NCBI RefSeq assembly: GCF_037975245.1
Contig: NC_092562.1
Coordinates: 10,519,001-10,583,000 of the forward strand
Direction of reading: 5' to 3'
Length of the DNA stretch: 64,000 nt
Source of the DNA: Apostichopus japonicus
Lineage: Eukaryota > Echinodermata > Holothuroidea > Aspidochirotida > Stichopodidae
Part shown: positions 39,851 through 61,548 of the stretch, piece by piece
Position numbering within the stretch: the stretch's first letter is position 1
Layout: each line of letters begins with the position of its first letter
Program-made: the position numbers and the translations under genes
Notes under the pieces: model-generated
Seen by the model: the letters and a program-made list of their open reading frames with translations, nothing else
Databases searched by the model: none
What the model was told of the DNA's origin: nothing

Positions 39851-40135
39851 GTGACGAGAGTTGGTGAAACCCTTGAATATACAATGCCCCGAAGACTTAC
39901 AACACCAGACAACTCGGGTCCGCGAATTGCCCTATGCATGATGGTTACAAATTGTACTAGGGAACGTTCATTTTCAAGGTTAAAACTAATCAAGAATAAT
40001 CTCCGGAACAGAATGGGGCAATGGCGACTTAATAGGCCCTCTTTCATGTGCACAGAAAGCGACATCCTCAAAAAGATTGACTTTCAGTCTATCATACAAC
40101 AGTTTACGATCAAGAAATTCCGCAAGTTCCGTTAG
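39851..40135 (+). pseudogene. hAT transposase C-terminal dimerisation (hATC) fragment
   Basis: About 94 codons ending in a stop. The pattern ERSFSRLKLIKNNLRNRM followed by DILKKIDF and a short basic tail is the hATC dimerisation domain of ZMYM-like hAT transposases. The zinc-finger and catalytic parts are absent because the left end of the element begins only 150 bp upstream, so this is not a functional transposase. Confidence 0.85.
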
Positions 40136-40263
40136 TTTCCCCAGTTGAAAGACTCAACACAAGGGTGTTACAAATGGTGAGTCCAGTATTGTTAGGGAAG
40201 GGATGGAGGGCAACTGGAAGATTACTCTTCTATAATGTATTTCAGCTTTTAGATATATCACGT

Positions 40264-40954
40264 CAGTGGCGGCGGAACCGGTGGGGGTGGCTTGGGGGGG
40301 GGGGGCTCAGTCCCCCAATGAAAAAATGGAGGGGGCAAATGCATGATAAGCCCCCCCCCCAATATTTACCAAGGCTCCGAAACGTGCATCTGCCCATTTT
40401 TCAATGGATACTTGTCGATCTGTCCGATGCACACGTATACTATATAGGTGTAATAATTTTAGTAAATGCTGGGAGACCTTCGGCCCGTCCCTTGGCTATA
40501 GACCACATTGTCACCCAAACCGCGTCTTCACCCCCGTGAAAAGTGGAAGCAGTGATTGTGAGTACCGGTAAGCGCAACACAACTTCGTGTTAGGCCAATG
40601 ACTTGCCTCATTTCAGCCAATTCTCCAACATCCCCTTACTACACTCAAAAACGTCTTTGCGAGTACACTACGAGTAATAGCTACTCTCTTAAAACACCAT
40701 CGAATATACAAATTACAATGTTTTTACAGATTTTTACGTGCAATCTGAGAAATTGCAGGCTTGAGACCCATATTTTAGGGCTAGATATTCGCAGCATAAA
40801 ACACTCGGGAAGTGCTGTTTCCGGCCATCTGGCGGTTTGAAAAACCCAAAATTTTCTTGTTCGCTCCGCGCCAACCGATGGTGGCGCCCCGCTTAGATAG
40901 TCTCCACATATTAACCCCCCCCCCCCCAATAATTTTCCCGTTCCGCCGCGCCTG
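40264..40954 (+). mobile_element. MITE copy D (type-1 core), nested in the hAT element
   Basis: Ends CAGTGGCGGCGGAAC (40264) and TTCCGCCGCGCCTG (to 40954). Flanks TATCACGT and TAACACGT match at 7 of 8. The type-1 core lies at 40801-40905. It inserted after the host hAT element. Confidence 0.8.
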
Positions 40955-41155
40955 TAACACGTTTGTTATTCAGCTAAAGTTTTATGCTTTATGCACGACA
41001 TAGGGAGGGTGGTAAATGCAGGCATGTCTATGGCTGAGCGATTGTCAAGAATGTCAATTTTTCACGCAACTTTTTTCGAACTCACTTGATTGAGGGGCCC
41101 CCTCCATTGCCGGGCCCAGGGCCCGGTGATCTCTTAAGACGGCCCTGCAATTGGT

Positions 41156-43030
41156 CGGTATATAGGCCAATATATATTCTTGTTCGTCATATTCAAGTCT
41201 TGTTTTTGTGTTTGGTTCTTTTAAGAATTAATATCGATGTAATTATCTCTTGTCGCCAATGTGAAAATATGAACACATTTACAATATGTTTTAGTATTCT
41301 GTCGATTGCATAAAGGAAAAGCAAATCAAGTATAGGCAATCCATGTTGTTTTCTCATCCTTGCGTGGTGTAAGCACTCCAGTGGCAGATCAGTCGTCATA
41401 ACATTTGAAGGAAAAAATGATCCTTACGGACTAAGAGGAGTCTGCTACATACCTTTTGAACCTTGAAATTCGACAGTTTACGTTAACTATACTGCCTCCT
41501 GAACACTGAATACTATTATTCTCTATATGCGTATAGAACACCTTGTAGCTATTTAGAAATGTATTGCTTTTGAATTGCGAACATAATAGCTAAACGAACA
41601 CGTTTATGACCTAAGACCATAAATATTGGTTCTTTGTCGTCAACGTCAACAGCCTATGCCAGAGGCATATGCCTACCGATCGATTAACTTCCATCAGGCT
41701 TAGAATTATGAGAAATTTGCAAAACCAAATTAATTAATTTCTCATAAATGTGGGGACTTTCGTTGACATTTTATGGTCATAACATATATGAACTAAATAT
41801 TATTTAACGTTCTAATGGCCATTTTTTTTTTTATCATATTGGCAATATAAACTTCAGCAGGCCTACTTTTTGACCCCCCCCCCCCCAATGGTATCTCCAC
41901 TAACGGAGAATGAGGTGCAGTGTTCACTACAATTATTGATCAAACCCCACCGCAATCAAATGTACATCACTGAACTAAGTTTTCCCCCCTGGAAATAGAG
42001 TTATCGTAAAGGGTGGTAGAATGAATTGGTACATCTTAAAACATAATTCGTATACGCTTCTGATCAAGTGTATTTGCATTTATGGAAGGCTTGTATCGGC
42101 AAGACTGACCATATAAGATAACCCTGAATCTTAATCTGTTGTTGAAAACTTTTTTCATATTTTGGTGAAATGTTATGAATGCATCTGGCAACAGCAACGT
42201 TCGTGATATCATCACGGGGAATTGAGTTGCATTTTTTTACTTTTACCAACCCCCCCCCCCAAAAAAAAAGCCATATTTATGAAAGCATAAAATCATACAA
42301 GCCTTGCAAAGATATCACATTGCATGTATAAATTAACAACACTATTATAATAAAAAAGTCAAACATTTGAAGAAAATCTACCATAATGATGACGTCACAT
42401 CCCAACTACTGAGATCCGTTTCGGTAGTATACGAAACGGTCTATCATATCAAAGAAATATACATACAAAAAACCTTCATATAGTTACTAACAAAATATTG
42501 AAATGAGTTCATTTTTTCTTCATCTCGAATCATCAATCATCTCTAAATTTGTAGACGACTAACATTTGAAATCATCAAAGCGACATCGCCATAGCAACTT
42601 CCGTATACATTATGATAAATTTCAAAATGAAGTAAGAAAAGTATTTTTTGTGGAATTAAGTGCCATTTAATTAAGCAATGCATGTATGTGTTATTCGCGT
42701 CGTTATAAAGCAGCATCAACCCGTATGGCTGATATTGGCCAACAGACACAGTGATCCTCTGGTTTAGACCTCTACTACTTTTGATCAGCTACGTGGAGAA
42801 GAAATTAATAGAAATTAAAACTTCTTTTTGACATGAAGGAAGTTAGGGTAAGTGAAAGATTACCCTGTACGGAAAGGAAATTTGTGCTTCTACATTTGTT
42901 TAAATCTTAGGATTATATTAAAACGTATTGTACATATTATTATAGAAATATTTAGCACAGTTTTTCACTGTATAGTAACAAAATTGTTATTGATATCTGT
43001 GTTTACGGTAAAAAAAAAAATCCCTTATAT
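41156..43030. other. Gene-free AT-rich DNA
   Basis: No exon, RNA or structured repeat recognised; C runs near 41875 and 42250. Confidence 0.4.
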
Positions 43031-43251
43031 CAGTCCAATTCCGAGCTCAGACCCCAACGTGGCGACGACCCTGGTCCAGACCAGTGTTGGTATGTAGCCT
43101 TGTTATATTAAACATTTATTTAAATTAATTTTGAGAATACAGTTTTGAACCTCTGTACATACAACAAGCGTCAATAACCTAGTGTCCGCATGCATATGAA
43201 GCGGGAGTCCCGGTTGAGACTGGAAGTTTTTCTCACTGTTCATTACAATTT

Positions 43252-43253
<2 letters not shown>

Positions 43254-43326
<73 letters not shown>

Positions 43327-43389
43327 CATATATATATATATATATAAATATATATATATATTTATGTATATGTATATATATATATATGT
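43254..43389. repeat. Imperfect (TA)n tract
   Basis: TA dinucleotides with CATA and TGTA interruptions towards the right end. Confidence 0.95.
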
Positions 43390-43740
43390 TATACATGTGC
43401 TATTTTCAAGTTCATTGATTCTTTCTTAACCTGTACTTCAAGCTATTTACTCCTAATCCGTGAATAAGGCAACGTTCAGAAGAAACAGAGAAACCAAAAC
43501 TATACAAGTATTAATCAGTGCAAAGAATTAAGAACGGCAAGATCCTCTTAACATTCTTAATTATAAACAGCAGTTATTTTTACGAAGCGACCACAAATGT
43601 GGGAGAAGCCTGCAAGGGCTTATGGATTACAACTAATGCGTCGGGTGGCTTCCAATTCAAAATTTGAATTCAACTTTGGAATCTTTTCAATTTAGAGAGT
43701 CATACCAGATGAGAAAACCGTAGATTGCTCTTGGATGAAA

Positions 43741-43848
43741 AACCCACCTTACTATGACCCGGCCGGGTATCGAACCCGGAACCCCCTGATTGCTAAGCCT
43801 GATTGCTTGAAATGCCACCGCCTGGTTCCACTCGGTCATAACACCTTC
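43741..43848 (-). repeat. tRNA-Leu/Ser-like SINE head
   Basis: On the minus strand TTATGACCGAGTGG resembles a type-II tRNA A box. CCGGGTTCGATACCCGG is a perfectly paired T-arm/B box, and a long variable region lies between. Acceptor pairing is not convincing, so a tRNA-derived SINE or pseudogene is likelier than a working tRNA. It ends about 50 bp before the lectin start codon. Confidence 0.55.
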
Positions 43849-43900
43849 AATACGGAATTCACTATTTCGGTTTCTTTGTTTTTCTTCCTAGCCTTGGATA

Positions 43901-53635
<9,735 letters not shown>

Positions 53636-53931
53636 TCGACCAAGGGAGAACATGGATTCATTTGAAATCATTTTTGAACTTTCTTTCGTATCCATATATC
53701 GGATGTCAATTCGTGTTATACATGTGCAGGTTGCGCAACCACGTATTATTCTCCCGACAGCAGACAGAACATGAAACCAATTCAAAACATGCCGCACATA
53801 CAATATGTATGTGCAGTCGCACAACCAAAAAAATTATTTGTTCAGAAGGTGCAATATATAGATGCACCATTTTGCATCCAAGTACCCTTTATGTTAACAA
53901 ACTTTCTCAAAGGGGAGGTGGTTATCCCTCT

Positions 53932-53934
<3 letters not shown>

Positions 53935-53966
<32 letters not shown>
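53935..53966. repeat. Short (TA)n tract
   Basis: TA tract immediately before the Penelope-like remnant. Confidence 0.9.
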
Positions 53967-53972
<6 letters not shown>

Positions 53973-53989
53973 AAATATTACAATAGAAT

Positions 53990-54440
53990 AGCCCAATCCA
54001 CCAAGGCAAAGAAAAACCGAAAGAAAAAATCGTTTGGTTCAACCTCCCCATTGAGTGGGAACGTCCAAAATAACGTTGTCGCTATTTTCTCAAGCTCATT
54101 GGCAAGTACCTCCCGCCGGGACACACCCTACACAAGATCGTCAATAAGAACAATATGAAGATCTGTTACAGCTGTTTGGAGAACATGCAGCAGATATGCT
54201 AAAATCCCATAATGTGGAAATCATGGTAAAAGCCAAGCATACTCCACCCGAAAATAAACCTGCCACTACAGACAAATATACAGTTGCCATCTACATGGGA
54301 ATTGCTTGGCCAGTGACATCGTATACAAACAACAGTAACTGTAGATGACCAACCAACCTTACATAGGTCATTCAGGGGCCACTTCAAAACAAGATACTAC
54401 AACCACACCAATTCCTTAAGAAATCAGAAATAGGAGAAAG
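53990..54440 (+). pseudogene. Penelope-like retroelement C-terminal remnant
   Basis: Reading through several frameshifts, the plus strand encodes YLPPGHTLHKIVNKNNMKICYSC, then a Cys/His stretch (TCHYR...CHLHGNCLASDIVY), then TYIGHSG and FKTRYYNHTNS. This is the order seen at the end of Penelope-like reverse transcriptases: linker, CCHH-type finger, GIY-YIG endonuclease. Stops and shifts show it is dead. Only this tail remains. Confidence 0.75.
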
Positions 54441-56159
54441 AAACAAAAATGGCTAAATATATGGTGACGTAACAGAAAACTACACTGCAACAGAAAACAA
54501 TCTACTTCTTTTGCTTTAAAACTGAAATAATTGCTTGACATATTTTGGATTCTCTGTATAACAGTAAGGATATTTCATCCTTTCATGTGAGTTTAAAGGA
54601 ATTAAACGTCATACGACGGTACCACTATTTCAGAAATTGTATAATTATGTTCCTGGGCTTCACCTTAAAGGCATTGAAGACTCTCCCCAAACCGCGTTCG
54701 GCCATCTGAAAAAGTTAACTTTCTGTTGCAAGTGACGTTTTGTTCGTGTCGCTACAAAATGCAGACAGTAATGAAACGTGATACCTTAATTGTTATCTAT
54801 AGCTGGACCTGAGAAGTCCATCGCTGTATCGTTTGTATACTGTGCTGTGGGTATTGACCGCAGCTGCATGTACTGACTGTACACTAGTGTCTAATTACCG
54901 ACGGTAGGAAGCTGTGTGTGTATTTTCTGGGATCGATGGTGGTGTTCAACACTTCTGTTACACCTCATTCGAAACTAGGTCAAATTACCGGCATTAGACG
55001 TTTCTTTTTGCGCGATTCTTCACATCCTTTAACACCTATATCATTCATATTTAACACTCACATCATATAGCACACATGTTACGTGTCTCCAAATATTACA
55101 TTAATACATTCACAAAAAAAGTTATCCCCAATGTTAGTAATTTTTATGTTTGGCACCTTAAGAAACAGAAGGGAAGATTTCAAAAGATGCTTATCGTAGC
55201 CATGTGGAAGTCTCAGATAAACATTTGGATGCCTTATATGAAATCTGGAACAACTTCGTGAAACACTATATTCATGTCTCAAATTATCATTTTTCGAAGG
55301 CTATAGTAGCTTTGTGGTTTTATTCATTTTGGATGGAACTTTACAAAATTTTAAAGTCTCTCTAAAATCCAAATAACTATTCATACCGACACATCCCGGC
55401 AAGACACAAGTTCTGAATATGTTACAACCTTGTCACAATTATTTTTTCAGTGTTGACTGTGAGATTTCCAGAGTATCTGCATGCACTTCATATGTCGAGC
55501 AACGTATTCAACCTCAGATGAGACTGTTATACTGATCTGAATAATATTTAAGTACATTTTCTATATTGTGTGTATCTCATATGGCCTTATAGTCTTACAG
55601 ATAATACTAGGGAAATATTGAATAATGTAGCCGCTAAAAACATTTCTCGGGCCACATATTTAAGAAACTGATCTTGGCTGGTAGAAGTTTTGTATAGGAT
55701 CAAATAACATTGTGACATTTGTAAAAAGTGTTCGTACTTTATGCTATCTGCTAACATAGATCAAAATGCACTTGGTCATTGAAATATTAGATATTCTCCG
55801 TTCATTTTTTATGTATTATTTTGTAGATAAATGAAATACCTTATATACAACCCATGGTCCTTGTTTCTCCAAGAGATTGGATCGAAAAATTGTCCGGCCC
55901 AAAAGATACCATAAAACTAAGATTCAATACGGTTTATCTCACTGAGTAAACAACGTAATAACCAGTGCTGTACAGAAGGGGAAAAAAAGTAGCTATTGGC
56001 TCCTAAATGAAAAACCAGAATTCAAAAACGCATCGTGTTTCGATGATGTAACATGAGCAGCTTTCTTCTTTCATCTGACATAATGTATATAGTGAGGGTG
56101 TACAGCATACTTAATCTTAGTAATACTGTGAAAGGCAATGTGTCAAGCAATCAATTCAC
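54441..56159. other. Gene-free DNA
   Basis: No exon, RNA gene or repeat structure recognised. Confidence 0.4.
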
Positions 56160-57050
56160 AATGACACAGGCTTTCCTGAAATGACCATTGACCTCAACAA
56201 CAGGCTTCTTGTACTAAATGTGATAGATACATCAACATAATAAATATGACATTTGTCCTTGTTGAAATATTGTATAAACATTTGTTTTGGACAATTTGAC
56301 CCATGGTGAACTCAAACGACCATTGACCTCCGCCCACAATATTAGGCTTTATGTATTCAATGTGGAACAATTACATACCAAATATGCGATCTGTCCAAGC
56401 TTCCCTTGCGTTATACTGTTTAGGAAGGTGCGTTAGTGTAGAGAGACAGGTAAAAGGGGATTGAAGTAAATACTTGGCGTTTATGACTTCAAATAACATT
56501 AACTTCCACCAAAAGCAATAAAAGGCTCCATAAATTTGAAATGGTACGTCTGCAAACCAAATATGAGTTCTGTCCAAGGTTTCCTTCTTGCAATATCATG
56601 TTTACAAGGCTTAGAAAACTTGACACGTTGTCCCCTAATGAAATTTGACCTCCACCAAAATTTTTACTTAATGTTATACACCTTCAAACAAGTATACGAT
56701 CTATCCAAGCTTCCAATATGGATATGTCATGTTCACAAGGTTTGCAAAATGTGACCTCTGATGACCCCAAATGACCATTGAAATCCAACAAAGCATATAG
56801 GCTGCTTGTACTCAACGCTGTTCCTATACAAACTATTAAATGTGAGATCTGCCCAAGCTTTCCTTCTTGAGATATCATGTTTACAAGGTTTTCACAATTT
56901 GACATCTGGTGACCCCAAATGATCTCAACGATACACAATAGGCTTCATGTACTCAATGTGGTTCTTCTACACATCAAATATGAAATTGGTCCGGCCTCCC
57001 TTTTTCAGATATCGTGTTTACAAGCTGGGCGTCACAAACGCACACATACA
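56160..57050 (+). repeat. Degenerate satellite, about 130-180 bp period
   Basis: Recurring order of TGACCATTGACCTCCA, TTGTACTCAATGTGG, CAAATATGAGATCTGTCCAAG and ATATCATGTTTACAAGG. The GATCTGTCCAAG anchors fall near 56388, 56567, 56697, 56847 and 56982. About six diverged copies; non-coding. Confidence 0.75.
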
Positions 57051-60000
57051 CACATACGCCATCATGAAAGCAAAGGTGACGATTATCATCGAAACCAAAA
57101 CGTTAGGCGATAGCTTTTACACCTGTCTGATATCCATTATCAGTGTTGCAACTCAACATTACATGTTAAATGAGGTGAAAAGGAGACCGTCAGGAATTAA
57201 ATAATCGTAATATTGTAATGTGATATCAAACATAAACCAATCACGGTTAACGAACCAGTGTTTTAAAAGGATTTTGAAAAGTGCGTCCCGGGGACGCATC
57301 TCCTCGAAAATGTTTGAATGCAACAGATAACAACTTCCGCTCATACACTTCTGTTATAAAACCTCAAGCCAACGAGCTGTTATATGACCTTTATGTATTT
57401 TTGAAGTCAAGTAGAACATTTCTTGATCCCATTGCTGTCAGCTATAGAATTAGACTACTTAGTATGGTAGAGGTCTATATACCCACAAACAATTAAAAAC
57501 AATGAAAACATAGCTGCAGTATATATCAAACAAATGTATAAATTAGATGTTCACCAAAGCTGATGTTTATCCTGTTCTGGTCGGCAACGCCTAAGCTTAG
57601 TATATACAATTCACTGAACTATTTTCCATTCCCTAAACCATGCTTCCTGACCCTCTTCCCATGTCTATTTGCATTTGTAATTACATGGTCGTAATAATTT
57701 TCTGTAATATTTACAGATTGATAGACGCATTTGAAAATCAAAGATTAATTGTAATGTGATCCCAAAGCTATAGTATGTAATTTTTCCAACATTTCGGCCC
57801 ATACAGCCGGTGCACAGTTCTCGGTTAACAGATTTCAATAACGTGTGCCGATGAGAGCCATTCAAAGGCGTTTCTAATTATAGGGAAAGGCATATGGAAC
57901 GTCAGTCTTTAGATGTTACTCCCCATCACGCAGGATCCGTCGTTAAGGCACATTTTTACAGTCCGAGTACTGTGAATAGATGCGACAAGCATGTTCTAAC
58001 CTTTATGCCATACTTTGGTTTGAACTGGGAGAGGGCGGTCGTAATAAGTTTCTTGACTGTGATATTACTATATATAATGGTATTCTTGTAGGAGAAAATA
58101 AGTTAGAAGATTTGTTCTTCATATATTGGTCTAGCTCCGAAGATATGGAAACAAAGCAAACCAACATTGAACTAAATAAATAACAAACCGAAATTGTAAT
58201 GAAACCAGACATATATGTATCAGATTTTGAAATGACATTTGCAGAGCAACCGACACCGGGGTGTGGGTGGGGCATGGCCTCAATAATTTCAAAGCAATGA
58301 TTTCCAAATAAACATATTTTAACATGTAAAGTTGTTGAATTTTGACAATTCTTGGCCTCGGGCTGTTTTTGCCCACACCACGCCCCACAAATAAGAAACC
58401 CGTATCGGTGCTCTGATTACCAAATTAAAGGAGGAATGTAAAAATCTACTTCTTTAACGTATGAAGCGATGCAGAAAGTATGACAATAATCTAATTTAGT
58501 TTTCCATGTATCATACACCATGAAAAATTGAACATTGTTTCTCTTCATCAAATGAAAGTTGAAAGAACAAAACAAACACAGACATTCTATAAAGAAACTA
58601 GGTGAAACAATGGAGATATGCAGGTTTACTTTGCTTGTATATAAATCTGAGTAAATAGTCAAATAACGTTTGTATAAATGCTAACACGATGGACATATTT
58701 TTAATGTGCAAAATGCACAACATGATACAGTCTATGGAAAGTGGTTATCAGAAGATTACATACACTCAAATAGCTGTTCTCGCTATTGTTTCCTGTTATG
58801 AACTGATATTACACCCCCCTCCCCATCCCATTCCCTCTAGTAGCATTCATTAACAACATACAGTAAATTAGGATTTAATATTCGAACTCTTCAATAGCCC
58901 TCATCACAACAACTTGCACAGTGTTCAATAGTCACTTCCGTGCTCATAATTGGGATCATGATAACTTCAAAGTTTTGGCTTGAATCTTGGTAACCATATT
59001 TGCATTTCCACTTCCTCCAATCTTACATTTTTAATGTACAACATACATTCTATGAAAGTTATTATCAAATGATTACATACACAATAGCTTTTGAACCTAT
59101 TATTTGTTGTTATGAACTGATAATACTGCCTCGCCCAACCCCCGCCTCCTCCCCCCAAGTCTACTAGCATTCTTTAACAAATTAAGTAAACATGAAGATA
59201 TAATGTTAACCCACTCAAGTACCCCTTTAACACATCAATCAATTTGTCAGTACACTGTTCAATATGAAAATAATAAATACATAAGAAGTGTAAAAGTGAA
59301 ATTAAAGTTTATAGGAGAAAAATCCTTACACCTGCCTCCCTACAATTCTTCAGGCATTCCTTACAGTAAAAATTAAGATGTATATGTAAATGCAATAATC
59401 AATATGAACATAATAGTAATAAACCAAGAAGTTTAAAAATTAAAAAAACTGATAACAGGAAAAACCTCAAACCTTGTTATATTCTCTGTGTATATTTGGC
59501 TATTTATATCAGCTGAACCAGGGTACATTTTTTGTTATTGAAGTGAAATGAAAAAAAAGTATTGCTTTATGCTGATGATGCTACTTACTCTTGAGATGAT
59601 GGATGCAAAATTTAGTTAAAAAAGATCTTTATTCACATAAAATAACTGAGGATGTAATATTGTGAATAGATTTCTCACTTAGTATTACTGCTTATGACGT
59701 TATATTTACCAGTAGGGTCTCGTTATGTGTTACAGTTTACTCACTATTGAAATGATTTCTGTACATAATTTTAATTACATCCTGTAGCTTTGGAAGTCTT
59801 TTAGTTAGGTTTGTTATGGATCCTTCTGCTTTTGATGTAAATAAATAGTTAGAGCAATGATCTCTTGGATTATTTTTTATATATTTACTTTCTTATCTCT
59901 GACTGTTCTTGTAGTTTTATCGAGAGTGCTTACAATCTTCCATGCTGTAACTCATTTATGAGCCTCCTCTCTAGATCAAGATTGCACAGAGCCTGTCACA

Positions 60001-60640
60001 ATCATACCATGGCCAGTGGAGTTTAAACTTCCACTGAACATGTATAATAAAACACTCTGTGTTCATGATTGGGAAGATCACTATAGCATACCTCCATTTT
60101 GGTTACCCTATTTTCATTTTCACTTCTTCTACGTAGCCGTACTCCCAACCAGGATATTTTACATAAGTTTTGTTTCTCACACAGACTTTAATAACATGTC
60201 ATTAGTATTAACCCAAAACTTTTCGCATGAAAAATATACTCCTAATTATTCCAAGACATATAGAAGAGTTCCTTAAAATACCATTGTGTGTCTTTAAAGG
60301 GTTTAATGGCACAATTAAATATTGCAGTTGGTTTTGAGCTACCATTTCTTGAATCTTTAGCGTTTGTTAATGGCTATCCTCTGTGACAGGGAAATGAAGA
60401 CTTTTTAAACCTATTTCATTTGAGTTATAGCCATGTATCTGCTGTTTTGGAAATTTGAAAGGACTGTCAGGTTCTGTTCTAAAAAAACCCATTTCATTTA
60501 CATAAGGCAACACTAACTCCCTTTAAAGTGATTTTTTCAACACAATATTGCCAAACTTGATATTTGAGTATTCATTTACTTTCTCTTGAATGTGAAGAAA
60601 ATGCAGTCGTCGTCGTTGTCGTGGTCATCATCATCATCAT
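57051..60640. other. Gene-free AT-rich DNA
   Basis: No supported exon. Two related blocks (about 58680-58860 and 59030-59170) share GTGTGCAAAATGCACAACAT-type and ATTATCAAATGATTACATACAC-type words and look like an old duplication. Confidence 0.4.
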
Positions 60641-60654
60641 GAACATCATCATCA

Positions 60655-61200
60655 ATCAGTATTTATAAAGCGCTCATATTGTGGAAAACTTCAAAAGCGC
60701 CTTGAATGAGAAAGGTTTTAAGCTGTTTCTTAAAACTGTTCAGTGAGTGGAAATGTCTGAGATTATGTGGCATGGAATTCCATAAACGAGGGTCAATTCT
60801 AAAAAAAATGCATGACCACCGTAAATCCATTGAATTTGAAGCAAGGTTCAATAAGGAGTTTAGCATGTTGAGAGCGGAGAATATGAGTTGGCTTGTGAGA
60901 GGAGATAATGATCACACAGATATTGAGGTGTTTGCTCATCCAAGTATTTGATAGTTGATTCTTTGTTGAATTGGAAGCCAGTGAAGGTGATATGGTGCTG
61001 AGAATATATGCTTAGGTTTTATCATGTTAAGAATAATTCTAGCTGCACTCTTTTGGACAACCTGTAGCTTGTTTATTCAACATTTGTGAAGGCCAGATAA
61101 GACACTATCCTCTCCTTAAAGTATGGAGGAGTTAAAACAAGTAGATCAGTCTTGTCATCATTCAGTTTGTGGTGGCTAACTTTCATCCATAAACATAGGT
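60655..61200 (-). repeat. Interspersed repeat with LINE-like tail
   Basis: On the minus strand a short frame reads RLWNSMPHNLRHFHSLNSF followed by KKQLKTFLIQ, resembling the C-terminal end of non-LTR ORF2. The flanking TAAAGCGC and AAAGCGCC words are common in marine repeat families. No catalytic domain is present. Confidence 0.4.
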
Positions 61201-61548
61201 TCTGAAATACACCCCTCAATGGTGCTGAATGACGTCATGTTCACCACTGTTATTATCTAAGTCGAAGAACAATTGGTTGTGATCCACATACATATGAACA
61301 CCCAAGTTTGTGATTCCTGCATGTAACTGCTATAGGAGAGAGTAGTTGGTTGCGATGAAACATTCTTCATCACGCTTATCATAAACATACACTTCAAAAT
61401 TACAGCTTTAGTATGTGGACAATGACGAGATGAGGGCTCCATTTAACAAAGCAACTGACCATGCAGAATGTGAAGGAAAAAATGCAGGAAATGTAAACTT
61501 TGCAGTTCCCACTTGATTTTATAGGAGACAAAATCGAAACCAAAGGAT

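Larger units (their letters stand above)
39698..41147 (+). mobile_element. hAT transposon, internally deleted, with a transposase C-terminus
   Basis: Ends CAGGGCCGTCTTAA (39698) and TTAAGACGGCCCTG (to 41147) are perfect 14-bp inverted repeats, flanked by the 8-bp duplication CAATTGGT (39690-39697, 41148-41155). The interior keeps the end of a hAT transposase gene, then a nested MITE (40264-40954). Confidence 0.93.

Noticed and set aside
42388-42400. TGACGTCA (CRE-like) palindrome
   Set aside because: A single 8-mer in gene-free DNA is expected by chance; no promoter context.
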